Source: Lacticaseibacillus chiayiensis
Lineage (GTDB): Bacteria; Bacillota; Bacilli; Lactobacillales; Lactobacillaceae
NCBI RefSeq assembly: GCF_004123795.1
Contig: NZ_MSSM01000008.1
Coordinates: 31,872-95,871 of the forward strand
Reading direction: 5' to 3'
DNA length: 64,000 bases
Shown here: piece by piece, positions 51,855 through 60,351 of the stretch
How positions within the stretch are numbered: position 1 is the first letter of the stretch
Layout: each line of letters begins with the position of its first letter
Program-made: the position numbers and the translations under genes
The notes under the pieces: generated by a model
Databases searched by the model: none
What the model was told of the DNA's origin: nothing
What the model saw: only the letters and a program-made list of their open reading frames with translations

Positions 51855-53018
51855 ATGGATGCCATTTTAATGAGTTTGATGACAGCGCTCAATGAACATC
51901 TGTTGATCAATGTTTACCAGCGTGATACCGATGATTTTTATACTGGTTATGTGCAGGTTTTGGGTCATGATGCGGTTGTTCTGGGGACCTATAATGATTC
52001 GGGAATCGCTGACGGCTGCGCTTTGATTGCCTTTTCAGCGATTGATCAAGTGGAATTTGCCGGTGATGATCTGGATAATATGAATTTTCGGATCGGGTTG
52101 GCGCAGTCGGAGCATTTTTTGACGCTTCAAGGTAAGGAAAAGCCGTTTCAGTTTGATGCGACCGAGAGCTTGATTTGGCAATTGGCGAAGCAGGCTCAGG
52201 CTAGTGAGCAGATGATCATGGTGGTGGTGGCTGATGACGATGCCTATCTTGAAGGACGGGTCACGGCCGTTGCCGAAGATCGTTTCAGCATGGCCATTTT
52301 CAATAAGTTCAACTACACGGATGTTCGCGCGTTGCAAGTCGATTTCTCGGATATTCTGGTGATGGAATTTCACGGGTTGGATCTTAAGTTGGAAACCGAG
52401 TTGGTACGGCACCGTGATCAATTGCAGCATGTGCCGACGAAGCTGTATCAAAACGATGGGCAGCTTGACGGCGTTTTTCAGAATGCGCTGGCGGAGAATC
52501 GGTTGATTTCTGTTGTGCCTAAGGGGCCAGAGGATCAGTTCTTTGTTGGCCGGGTTAAAGCAGTCAATGATAGGGTCGTGGTGCTGAGCTTGAAGGACAT
52601 GGCCGGGCAATTTGGCGGCTATATTCTCATGACGTTGCCAAGTATTCAGAATGTGGCAACTGCTTCGGATTATCTGCAGACGATCAGTTTTTATGAGCAA
52701 TGGGATCAAACACATCATTTCAGTCAGCAACCTGTTCTGAATGCGGATCGGGAGTTTGATCCGAACGATAACCTGGTGAAGGCGATTATTTCCGAGGCGG
52801 CTAGTTTTGAGCGGGTGGTTCGGATTAAGGTGGCGGATAGCGACGAGCATTTTCTTGGCTATCCGGAGCACGTTGACGAAACCGATTTTGATTTGAAGCT
52901 GGTGGGTCAAGACAGCGGCGAAACGGTGCGCATTCGTTATGGCCAGATTCGGGAGATTGCGTTTGGTCACATTTTCGCCTATTTGCAGGAAGCGCAGTTG
53001 AAAAATGCGGATCGTTGA
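51855..53018 (+). CDS. Unknown protein with four repeats resembling small beta-barrels
   Basis: 387 residues, soluble, acidic, no signal peptide or helix long enough for a membrane. Four units recur about every 99 residues (about 9-75, 105-175, 207-275, 306-375). Each has a strand with LIxV, an acidic turn, an aromatic/hydrophobic residue before G (FYTGYV, YLEGRV, FFVGRV, HFLGYP), a VxxxxxDxxxL part and a closing I..V/I.F strand (IDQVEF, ILVMEF, IQNVAT, IREIAF). This is the layout of Sm-like/SH3-like barrels; family not recognised. ATG with GAGGG SD; preceded by two family B repeats, followed by a terminator, so probably monocistronic or read through from dnaB. Confidence 0.7.
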   Translation: MDAILMSLMTALNEHLLINVYQRDTDDFYTGYVQVLGHDAVVLGTYNDSGIADGCALIAFSAIDQVEFAGDDLDNMNFRIGLAQSEHFLTLQGKEKPFQFDATESLIWQLAKQAQASEQMIMVVVADDDAYLEGRVTAVAEDRFSMAIFNKFNYTDVRALQVDFSDILVMEFHGLDLKLETELVRHRDQLQHVPTKLYQNDGQLDGVFQNALAENRLISVVPKGPEDQFFVGRVKAVNDRVVVLSLKDMAGQFGGYILMTLPSIQNVATASDYLQTISFYEQWDQTHHFSQQPVLNADREFDPNDNLVKAIISEAASFERVVRIKVADSDEHFLGYPEHVDETDFDLKLVGQDSGETVRIRYGQIREIAFGHIFAYLQEAQLKNADR

Positions 53019-53045
53019 TGGCCGACTACCTGAGATCGCGTATAT

Positions 53046-53090
53046 AAAAAGCATGATGCTCATTTGGTAACGTGAGCATCATGCTTTTTT
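53046..53090. terminator. Bidirectional terminator
   Basis: AAAAAGCATGATGCTCA pairs perfectly with TGAGCATCATGCTTTTTT. Serves both the rightward unknown gene and the leftward murP operon. Confidence 0.88.
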
Positions 53091-53109
53091 GCTGCCTATT
53101 CACTTGCCA

Positions 53110-55119
53110 TTACTTACTCGTAACCGTAAAGACTTCATCCCCAGCGGCAACCTCCTGATCCGTGAATGCTGTCAGGGAGGCGACGTGGTCCATGTTGGTG
53201 ATAATGGTCATCACAGTGGTTGCTTTGCCAGCTACCTTGATTGCTGCCAAGTCCATGGTGGCAATCGGTTGGCCGGCTTTGACTGTGTCTTGATCGTGGA
53301 CATCGATTGAGAAAGGTGCACCGTTGAGTTCAACGGTGTCTAAGCCCATGTGGACGAGAATTTCCAGGCCAGTGGTGGTGGTCATCGTCCAGGCATGCTT
53401 GGTAGGCATGACGCTGACAATTGTGCCATCCACTGGGGCAACAATCGTCCCACTGGTAGGTTCAACTGCAAAGCCGTCTCCGACCATTTTCTGGGAGAAA
53501 ACGTCATCGGCAACTTCGGATAAGTCTTTTAGTTGTCCTGTGGCCGGTGCGACAAAGTTGATGGCGCCGGTTTGAACGGTTTCTGTTTCGGCTCCCGGGT
53601 CAGCAGTTGGTTGCGTTGGGCTAGGAACCTCTTCTTGCGACGTACCTTCATCGATGACCGTGCCGTCAGCGGCTGTTGCCACCATGGCACTCTTAGGAAC
53701 GCCGAAGAAGTAGGTGGCCAAAAATCCGCCAGCGTAAGAAGCGAGCAGACCGAAGACATAAGCCATCCACTGGTGGTTGGCGATCAGCGGGATAAGTGCC
53801 GCGCCGGAAGGACCAATCGTGATGGCGCCGACGTGACCAAAAGCGCCAACGACTGCACCGCCAATGCCGCCGCCGACACACGCGGTGATGAACGGGCGAC
53901 CAAGCGGCAAGCTAACACCGTAAATCAATGGTTCGCCGACACCCAGGATGCCGACGGGTAAAGCACCTTTGATGAGGCGGGTCAATTGCTTGTTCTTGCG
54001 GCACTTGATCCACAACGCCAGCGCTGCACCGACTTGGCCACCGCCTGCCATCGCAAGGATTGGCAACAGCGCCGTAAAGCCGGTATTTTTAATCATTTCC
54101 AGATGGATCGGCGTGAGAATCTGATGCAGTCCTAACATGACCATCGGCAGGAAGGCTAGTCCCAAGACAAAGCCGGAGAAAGCCCCGCCGACTTGGAGAA
54201 TCCAGTTGATGGAACCGACCAGTGAGTTTGAAACCCATCCGGCAAGCGGCATGATGAAGAAGATTGTCAGCACGCCGATTGACAGTAGGCTCAACATTGG
54301 CGTGAAAATGATGTCAACTGAGTCCGGGATCACCTTGTGCAATTGATTTTCAACGAGAGCAAGCAGCCAAACGGCAAAAATGACGCCGATGATTCCGCCT
54401 TGTCCAGCCAATAACGGTTGATGCGTGAAAATATTGGTAATCGTGACCGGTGCAACAACGCCGGGCAGGTAAATCAACCCGCCGATAATGCCGCCGAGAC
54501 CGGGAGTTGCCCGAAATTCGGTGGCAGCATTGATACCGACGTAGATGTTCAAGAAGGTGAACAGACCGCCGTTGATGACTTTTAACACCGTGATGAATTG
54601 AGTCCAGTCTTTTGGCAGGTCTCCGGCAGCTAACATGTTAGCCAAAATGCCGGCAATCCCGGAAATAAGACCAGCGCCGACAAACGCCGGAATCAATGGA
54701 ATGAAAATGGCGGAAATGTGCTTCAAGGCAGTGCGCCACCAGGTTTGTTTCAGGGATGCTTTGTGGGCAGCATGAACTTCGGCTGCCTTGGCTTCGACAG
54801 CGGATTTGTTGTCTTGATGGGCATTTCCGGCAACGGCAACGTCCGGGAAGGGATCACCCAAGCCCACACCGACTTTTGCGACCATTGCCTGCGCCACTTT
54901 GTTGACAGTGCCGGGACCCACGATGACTTGCAGTGTTTCTTCTTCAACAACGCCGAGAACGCCGGGCACTTTTTTTAGACCAGCCACGTTAACTTTAGCG
55001 TTGTCTTTGATGGTCATCCGCACACGTGTCATGCAGTGGATCAGTTTGGCGACGTTTTGTGGGCCGCCGACTTGTGCGTAGATGCCGTCCCCCATGATTT
55101 GATACTTATCTTGCCCCAT
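53110..55119 (-). CDS. murP: PTS transporter EIIBCA for N-acetylmuramic acid (MurP-like)
   Basis: 669 residues. IIB domain first with the phospho-Cys in LIHCMTRVRM (about residue 29); IIC membrane domain about 125-470 (GEPLIYGVSLPLGRPF); linker rich in Pro/Thr; C-terminal IIA of the glucose type with the phospho-His in EILVHMGLDTVELNG. Sucrose/MurNAc group. The murQ and mupG genes upstream indicate MurNAc or MurNAc-containing disaccharide as substrate. ATG overlaps the SD with the 3' end of murQ (AGGAGGAGG). Confidence 0.88.
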   Translation of the reverse strand: MGQDKYQIMGDGIYAQVGGPQNVAKLIHCMTRVRMTIKDNAKVNVAGLKKVPGVLGVVEEETLQVIVGPGTVNKVAQAMVAKVGVGLGDPFPDVAVAGNAHQDNKSAVEAKAAEVHAAHKASLKQTWWRTALKHISAIFIPLIPAFVGAGLISGIAGILANMLAAGDLPKDWTQFITVLKVINGGLFTFLNIYVGINAATEFRATPGLGGIIGGLIYLPGVVAPVTITNIFTHQPLLAGQGGIIGVIFAVWLLALVENQLHKVIPDSVDIIFTPMLSLLSIGVLTIFFIMPLAGWVSNSLVGSINWILQVGGAFSGFVLGLAFLPMVMLGLHQILTPIHLEMIKNTGFTALLPILAMAGGGQVGAALALWIKCRKNKQLTRLIKGALPVGILGVGEPLIYGVSLPLGRPFITACVGGGIGGAVVGAFGHVGAITIGPSGAALIPLIANHQWMAYVFGLLASYAGGFLATYFFGVPKSAMVATAADGTVIDEGTSQEEVPSPTQPTADPGAETETVQTGAINFVAPATGQLKDLSEVADDVFSQKMVGDGFAVEPTSGTIVAPVDGTIVSVMPTKHAWTMTTTTGLEILVHMGLDTVELNGAPFSIDVHDQDTVKAGQPIATMDLAAIKVAGKATTVMTIITNMDHVASLTAFTDQEVAAGDEVFTVTSK

Positions 55120-55120
55120 T

Positions 55121-56044
55121 TTATACTTCCTCCTCCTGACTTAGTGCAACGGCTTTGCTGATGAAGCCGTTTGCACGATTGAGTAACGTTTGTGCGATGG
55201 TACTAGGCTGGTCGGTCAAAATCATGACAATGGCTAATTTAACGTGCCGATTGGCTGCCTCAAAGGCTTTTGCCGCCGTGGCCGTATCGCAACCGGTTGC
55301 TTGTTGAATGATGCGTTTGCTGCGAACCACCAATTTTTCGTTGGTTGGCTGAACATCGACCATGAGATTTTTGTAAACTTTGCCAATCCCGACCATGGCA
55401 CCGGTTGAGAGCATATTTAAAACGAGTTTTTGTGCAGTCCCGGCCTTGAGTCGCGTTGAGCCGGTGAGCACTTCCGGACCGGCGGGGACTTCGATGGCGA
55501 TTTGCGCATGGCGACTGATTTCCGCACTAGCATTGCAAGCCAGACTGACGGTGGCTGCCCCGACTTTTTGGGCATAGTCGAGTCCACCGATCACGTAAGG
55601 CGTCCGACCGCTTGCGGCAATGCCGACCACAACATCGTTCGCCGTCAGTTTTCGGTCTTCCAAATCAGTTCTGCCAAGTTCTTGCGAGTCTTCGGCCCCT
55701 TCGACGGCAACAGTCATGGCCTTCATCCCGCCAGCAATCAATCCCTGCACCATTTCCGGCGGGGTACCGAACGTTGGTACACATTCAGCCGCGTCCAAAA
55801 CGCCAAGCCGTCCGCTGGTGCCGGCGCCGATGTAAAAAAGGCGGCCATTTTGTTTGAAGGCAGCAGTGATGGCTTGAATGGCGGCTTCAATAGCTGGTAA
55901 AGCTTGATGAACGCTCGGTGCAACGGTTTGGTCTTCGGCATTCATCACGGTTGCAAATTCATGGACGGTCATCGTGTCCAGTTGCATGGTGCGTGGGTTA
56001 CGGGTTTCGGTTGTCATTTGATCTAAGTTGATTGATAAAGTCAT
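55121..56044 (-). CDS. murQ: N-acetylmuramic acid 6-phosphate etherase
   Basis: 307 residues. SIS-fold enzyme with the MurQ signature [14 protein letters not shown] at the N-terminus and [20 protein letters not shown] followed by [10 protein letters not shown]. Cleaves the lactyl ether of MurNAc-6-phosphate to GlcNAc-6-phosphate. AGAGGA SD; followed immediately by murP. Confidence 0.95.
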   Translation of the reverse strand: MTLSINLDQMTTETRNPRTMQLDTMTVHEFATVMNAEDQTVAPSVHQALPAIEAAIQAITAAFKQNGRLFYIGAGTSGRLGVLDAAECVPTFGTPPEMVQGLIAGGMKAMTVAVEGAEDSQELGRTDLEDRKLTANDVVVGIAASGRTPYVIGGLDYAQKVGAATVSLACNASAEISRHAQIAIEVPAGPEVLTGSTRLKAGTAQKLVLNMLSTGAMVGIGKVYKNLMVDVQPTNEKLVVRSKRIIQQATGCDTATAAKAFEAANRHVKLAIVMILTDQPSTIAQTLLNRANGFISKAVALSQEEEV

Positions 56045-56078
56045 GATCTTCCTCTTTCATTCTCGTGTTGTAAGGTCA

Positions 56079-57122
56079 TTATTTTTTAAAGCGAATTGCC
56101 TGATTCGGGCCAATGTGGTCAAGTAACGACAGCGCGGCTGGTACGATGCGGCCGATGACATTGACTTTCGGATCGGCCGGCAAGTCGCAACGAGTAATCT
56201 GTAATTCGCCAGCGTATCTGCCGTAGTCCGTGTTATCAAGGGTGATGCTGCCACGCACGCGGTCAACGGTGTTTTGTGGTTTCGGAGCGGTAAAGACATG
56301 CTCGAGGCGGGCTTCTGCCAGGCGCACGACTTGTTGGGCGACATCTGGGCGATTATGCCAGGTTAGATGATATAAACGGTCATCGGCGGCTTCGGCTTGG
56401 ATCAAAAGCACCCCATCGCTTGTATAGGCCTGAAAAGCGGCGATGCTGCGCGGGCTGAGTTGCGGATCGCCAACGAAAACATGGTCGGTTGCCAGCCGCC
56501 TGAGATCCAGATAAGCGGCAATCGGTAGTAAGCCGCGATGAGGTTCGAGTGTCGGTAGACCGGCAAATAACGGTCCGCGTTGCTGGGCATCGCCGGGAAT
56601 AAAGGCCATGGTTTTAAACCCGAGCGTATGCAGCCAGTGGTTCTTTTCCTGGAACCAACATGGATCCAAGCCGGTTTCCGGTCGTGGATAAAAATTATGC
56701 CACGCTTCGATGTTTCTGAGGTTGGCTTTGGCATTAGCTAACTGATCGACCGTCTTTGCCGAAAGCGTGCTGGCGTTTAAGGCAACAGCCATGGTGTGCG
56801 ACAAGGAGGCAACGGTGGTCATCGCAATGCCGTCATCAATGCGCACGCCGTCTAATTGCAAGGCTTCAATGCCCCGACAGTCATCCGCTGCAATCCCCAG
56901 TCGCGTCAAGCATGCCTGGGAAATATCTGCCACAACCGCCAAACCTAACTGGTGGCAGCTCGTTATCAGGTGGTTTAAACGTTGGTGTAATGTTTTTGGA
57001 TCATCTTCTGGTAACTGCAAAGATGTGAAAACTCCAGTGAATCCTGCTTGCTGCATCTGTTTGAGATAAGCTGTTTGCTGTTCATCAGCCGGTTCGCTTA
57101 GATAGCATGAAAACCCGATCAT
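56079..57122 (-). CDS. mupG: MupG-family 6-phospho-N-acetylmuramidase (DUF871)
   Basis: 347 residues. TIM-barrel N-terminal part (MIGFSCYLSEP; QQAGFTGVFTSLQLPEDD; LVVADIS-like VVADISQACLTRLGI; RIDDGI; NFYPRPETGLD) and a smaller C-terminal domain (RGSITLDNTDYGRYAGELQI), matching MupG/DUF871. Start at the ATG at 57122 with GGAGG at 7 nt. Members split MurNAc-6P-GlcNAc, so the cluster can use the disaccharide from peptidoglycan turnover. First gene of mupG-murQ-murP. Confidence 0.88.
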   Translation of the reverse strand: MIGFSCYLSEPADEQQTAYLKQMQQAGFTGVFTSLQLPEDDPKTLHQRLNHLITSCHQLGLAVVADISQACLTRLGIAADDCRGIEALQLDGVRIDDGIAMTTVASLSHTMAVALNASTLSAKTVDQLANAKANLRNIEAWHNFYPRPETGLDPCWFQEKNHWLHTLGFKTMAFIPGDAQQRGPLFAGLPTLEPHRGLLPIAAYLDLRRLATDHVFVGDPQLSPRSIAAFQAYTSDGVLLIQAEAADDRLYHLTWHNRPDVAQQVVRLAEARLEHVFTAPKPQNTVDRVRGSITLDNTDYGRYAGELQITRCDLPADPKVNVIGRIVPAALSLLDHIGPNQAIRFKK

Positions 57123-57189
57123 CCTTGTTCCTCCATAAGTTGCGTCATCAACCTGTGCTGGTGATGAAGTGACGAGCAACGGTGAAAGG

Positions 57190-57203
57190 TGAAAGCCCTT
57201 TCG
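57190..57203. promoter_or_regulatory. cre-like element upstream of mupG
   Basis: TGAAAGCCCTTTCG resembles the catabolite-responsive element (TGAAARCGYTTWCA) with two mismatches, about 70 bp before mupG. CcpA control would suit a PTS operon, but the match is weak. Confidence 0.35.
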
Positions 57204-57254
57204 AAATTAAAGATAACTGATCCTTTCCGATATTTCAACATATTTCTGGTTTTT

Positions 57255-57271
57255 TTGAAATAAAGTTTCAA
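57255..57271. promoter_or_regulatory. Candidate MurR operator
   Basis: TTGAAATAAAGTTTCAA, a 6-5-6 perfect palindrome in the gap between murR and mupG. The TGAAA-N5-TTTCA arrangement suits an RpiR-family dimer; the likely target of the MurR protein encoded just upstream. Confidence 0.6.
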
Positions 57272-57277
57272 TAATAG

Positions 57278-57309
57278 TTAAAAAATAACACACCGAAGAC
57301 CGATGTGTG
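57278..57309 (-). terminator. Terminator of murR
   Basis: On the minus strand ACACATCG pairs with CGGTGTGT, followed by TATTTTTTAA. Indicates that mupG-murQ-murP has its own promoter. Confidence 0.65.
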
Positions 57310-57327
57310 GGTGGTGACTGTCGTTTG

Positions 57328-58197
57328 TTATTTGAATCCGTGGCGCATAAATTCTTTATAGGTCGTGACAAGTGCCTTTGAATCGTCGGTTTGTTTTTTG
57401 GAACTGTCGTAATAACGGCTCACGTAGGCGTAGTATAAAATATCAATTAACATAAACTGTGCATGTAGCGACTGGGTGGCGGCAAGGCGATTCGGTGCCT
57501 CCATCGGTTGTGATGTTTGAATCACGATGTCGGCATAATGGGCAAGCGAATTGTTACCGAGCTTGGTCGTGGCAATCACTGGCAAGCCAGCTTTTTTAGC
57601 CAATTTAGCGCCTAAAACCGCTTCTGGCGACTCGCCGGAATTGGAAATGAACCAAGTAAGGGAACGCTTGGGATCGGCAGTTGCCGCAACTGGAAGAAAA
57701 AGGTTCAGGTCATCGCTGAAGTGACAGGCATAGCCGAGGCGACCCCATTTTTGTGCGATGTTTTGGGCAGAAAGGTATGAGGCGCCGACGCCGAATACCA
57801 GCATTTGGCGACTGTGATGAATCAGGTCGGTGATCGTCTGTACCGTCGCTTCATTGATTTGATCGACCGTCTCTTTTAACGACTGCTCGGCATTGGTGCA
57901 TAGTTTGGTTTTAATGGTGGTCAGACTTTCATCTTTTTGAATTTCCTGATAATCAAGGTCATTAGCCTCGCCGTTTAAATCTGCGGCCAGTTGCATTTTT
58001 AGCTCGTTATAGCCGGCAAATTGCAGTCGCTGGGCAGCGCGGCTGACAGTAGCGGGGCTGGTGCCTGCCGCCTTGGCTAATTCATAAACGCTCATGGTTA
58101 GTACGTCTTGTGCGTGGGTTAACACGTAATCGACAATTTTCTTTTCGGCTTCGGAAAGTTCGCCGCGCGTACTTTGATAATTACCTTCAACACTCAT
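57328..58197 (-). CDS. murR: RpiR/MurR-family transcriptional regulator
   Basis: About 289 residues. N-terminal HTH_6 (LTMSVYELAKAAGTSPATVS, then RAAQRLQFAGYNELK) and a C-terminal SIS sugar-phosphate domain (LVFGVGASYLSAQNIAQKWG; FISNSGESPEAVLGAK). Two adjacent ATGs follow AGGAG; 58197 has the better spacing. Probably responds to MurNAc-6-phosphate and controls the mupG-murQ-murP genes via the palindrome at 57255. Confidence 0.87.
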   Translation of the reverse strand: MSVEGNYQSTRGELSEAEKKIVDYVLTHAQDVLTMSVYELAKAAGTSPATVSRAAQRLQFAGYNELKMQLAADLNGEANDLDYQEIQKDESLTTIKTKLCTNAEQSLKETVDQINEATVQTITDLIHHSRQMLVFGVGASYLSAQNIAQKWGRLGYACHFSDDLNLFLPVAATADPKRSLTWFISNSGESPEAVLGAKLAKKAGLPVIATTKLGNNSLAHYADIVIQTSQPMEAPNRLAATQSLHAQFMLIDILYYAYVSRYYDSSKKQTDDSKALVTTYKEFMRHGFK

Positions 58198-58474
58198 CAT
58201 TATCACTCCTTATAAGCACGGTGAGTCCTCGTCTAGATGCAAAAATGCGATACTCGCTGATCGTTATGCTTGCTAAATAGCTGGATACCATCTTCCAGTC
58301 CGTGCGAGGCAAAAAAACGTACAAGTTCGTACAGATGTCGTTGCCCTCAAGCCATCATGCCATGAATTCTCACGAATGCCAATATGTTAACGGGAAATAC
58401 CAACCGGAAAATGCCGAGCCAGTGTAGCAGCTTCTATTTTCGGCTTCAGCTATATAAAAGTCGACATTTAATAT

Positions 58475-58530
58475 AATTGTTCGTATTTTTGAAGATAAAA
58501 CAGGAGATAAAAGATTAAAGTTCGTATTTT
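58475..58530 (+). promoter_or_regulatory. Two PurBox-like sites for PurR
   Basis: AATTGTTCGTATTTTT (58475-58490) and AAAGTTCGTATTTT (58517-58530) match the A-rich GTTCG core of PurR boxes (reverse of CGAAC). They lie upstream of the purA promoter, same orientation, 42 bp apart. Confidence 0.65.
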
Positions 58531-58532
58531 AC

Positions 58533-58561
58533 TTGTCTTCCCATGCCGATCCTGTTAGACT
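58533..58561 (+). promoter_or_regulatory. purA promoter
   Basis: TTGTCT (58533-58538), 17-nt spacer, TAGACT (58556-58561), immediately downstream of the second PurBox. Confidence 0.7.
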
Positions 58562-58610
58562 ACCAGATGGCGGGCGAATCCCGCAATAATCCGTGAGGGG
58601 CGATCAATTA

Positions 58611-59903
58611 ATGGGAACTGTAGTTATTGTCGGCACACAGTGGGGCGATGAAGGTAAAGGGAAGATTACCGATTTCCTGAGCCAAGGCGCCAAGGTGGTC
58701 AGCCGTTATCAAGGTGGCGACAATGCCGGCCACACGATTCATGCTAACGGTCAGGTTTACAAACTGCGCTTGATTCCATCAGGCGTTCTTTATCCGCACC
58801 AACTGTCTGTCATCGGTAACGGCGTTGTCGTGAATCCCAGGAGTCTGGTCGGTGAACTGGCGCGGCTTGCTGAACAAGGCATAACCGGTGAAAACTTACG
58901 GATTTCGGATCGCGCCCATGTTATTTTGCCTTATCATATCAAACTCGATAAGTTACAGGAAGCTGCCAAAGGTGCCGATAAGATTGGCACAACGAATCGC
59001 GGCATCGGTCCGGCCTATATGGACAAAGCGGCACGTGTCGGAATTCGCATGGCAGACTTGCTGGACAAGGATATTTTTGAAGAACGCTTAAAAGCCAACC
59101 TGAAGGCCAAAAATGAGGAATTTGTCAAAGTCTATAACAGCACGCCAATGGCTTTTGATGATATTTTTGAGGAATATTACAACTACGGCCAGCAGCTGAA
59201 ACAATATGTTTGCGACACGTCAATCGTTTTGAACGATGCGATTGACCAAGGTGAACATGTTCTTTTTGAAGGTGCTCAGGGGATCATGCTGGATATTGAT
59301 CAAGGGACATACCCATTCGTGACGTCATCGAACCCTGCTGGCGGCGTGACCGTTGGCGCTGGCGTCGGGGCTTCCAAGATTGATCGGGTCGTCGGCGTTG
59401 CCAAGGCTTACACATCGCGGGTTGGTGACGGGCCGTTCCCGACTGAATTGCTTGATGACACGGGCGACTTTATTCGCAATGCGGGGCATGAGTTCGGTAC
59501 CGTTACCGGACGGCCGCGGCGGATCGGTTGGTTTGACGCGGTTGTGGTTCGCCATTCGCGCCGGGTTGCGGGCATTACTGATTTGTGCCTGAACTCGATT
59601 GACGTTTTGACGGGCTTGGATACCGTCAAAATCTGTGTTGCTTACGAACGTGATGGAGAACGGATCGAAAATTATCCGGCTTCGTTGAAATTCTTGAGTG
59701 AATGCAAGCCGGTTTATGAAGAATTGCCTGGTTGGAAGGAAGACATTACCCACGCCAAAACGTTGGCTGATCTGCCGGAAAATGCGCGGCATTATGTTGA
59801 GCGGATTACTGAATTGCTTGGGGTTGATTTGTTGACCTTCTCTGTTGGGCCGGATCGCGATCAGACGAACGTGATTGCGAATGTTTGGGATAAGGTTAAG
59901 TAG
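58611..59903 (+). CDS. purA: Adenylosuccinate synthetase
   Basis: 430 residues. GTP-binding start [19 protein letters not shown], then [20 protein letters not shown] and [12 protein letters not shown]. Joins IMP and aspartate on the way to AMP. Start at the ATG at 58611 behind GAGGGG; the ATG six codons upstream lacks an SD. Probably controlled by PurR through the two upstream boxes. Confidence 0.96.
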   Translation: MGTVVIVGTQWGDEGKGKITDFLSQGAKVVSRYQGGDNAGHTIHANGQVYKLRLIPSGVLYPHQLSVIGNGVVVNPRSLVGELARLAEQGITGENLRISDRAHVILPYHIKLDKLQEAAKGADKIGTTNRGIGPAYMDKAARVGIRMADLLDKDIFEERLKANLKAKNEEFVKVYNSTPMAFDDIFEEYYNYGQQLKQYVCDTSIVLNDAIDQGEHVLFEGAQGIMLDIDQGTYPFVTSSNPAGGVTVGAGVGASKIDRVVGVAKAYTSRVGDGPFPTELLDDTGDFIRNAGHEFGTVTGRPRRIGWFDAVVVRHSRRVAGITDLCLNSIDVLTGLDTVKICVAYERDGERIENYPASLKFLSECKPVYEELPGWKEDITHAKTLADLPENARHYVERITELLGVDLLTFSVGPDRDQTNVIANVWDKVK

Positions 59904-59947
59904 GCGAAGTATTTTTTGGAACATGTTTAGGGTTTGGCTTCGGGGTC

Positions 59948-60126
59948 GTGTCAAACTCCGCAATCTCCGGCGGGGCCTGGGCTGGAACGTGGTGGGCACG
60001 ACTTTGAGCCTCAGCAAAAAGCGCTGAGTCTCAAAGCTCGGCCTTGTACTACGCCGGGAAGACCGCCCGGCTAGTACAACTTCACCACTGAGCCCGTCCC
60101 CGCCTCCGATTGCTCCGCTTTGGCAC
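59948..60126 (+). repeat. Intergenic repeat family A, long copy (A3)
   Basis: 179-bp copy, ends GTGTCAAACTCCGCAATC and GATTGCTCCGCTTTGGCAC. Arm 1: CTTTGAGCCTCAGC (60002) with GCTGAGTCTCAAAG. Arm 2: TTGTACTACGCCGGG (60044) with CCCGGCTAGTACAA. Both arms are unlike the sequence of A2 yet pair. Lies just after purA, followed by a terminator. Confidence 0.9.
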
Positions 60127-60166
60127 TACGGTCTTGGAATGTTTACAAATTATCCACGAGAAAACA

Positions 60167-60220
60167 AAGGACAGATGAACCTCCATCTATTTCTGTGATG
60201 GAGGTTCATCTGCCCTTTTT
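60167..60220 (+). terminator. Terminator downstream of purA and repeat A3
   Basis: AGGACAGATGAACCTCCATC pairs with GATGGAGGTTCATCTGCCCT, followed by TTTTTG. Confidence 0.85.
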
Positions 60221-60260
60221 GAGTCCCTGAGCAAACTCTCCAATCACTCGAAAACTTTGA

Positions 60261-60289
60261 TTGACATCGGTTACAGAAGCCTTTATATT
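60261..60289 (+). promoter_or_regulatory. Promoter of the P1B-4 ATPase-arsR operon
   Basis: TTGACA (60261-60266), 17-nt spacer, TATATT (60284-60289). Near consensus. Confidence 0.8.
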
Positions 60290-60299
60290 CAAAGTAACG

Positions 60300-60317
60300 T
60301 ATGAACGAATGCTCATA
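60300..60317. promoter_or_regulatory. ArsR/SmtB-type operator
   Basis: TATGAACGAATGCTCATA, an imperfect inverted repeat covering the expected transcription start; similar to the TGAAC..TTCA 12-2-12 sites of SmtB/CzrA repressors. The cognate repressor is encoded at the end of the operon. Confidence 0.65.
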
Positions 60318-60351
60318 TGTACATAAAATATAAAGGTGGTTATGATTCGAT

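Noticed and set aside
52035..53063. 342-codon open frame on the minus strand opposite the four-repeat protein
   Set aside because: Arg/Ile/Leu-rich composition typical of an antisense shadow, no SD, and the plus-strand frame has a good start and internal repeats.
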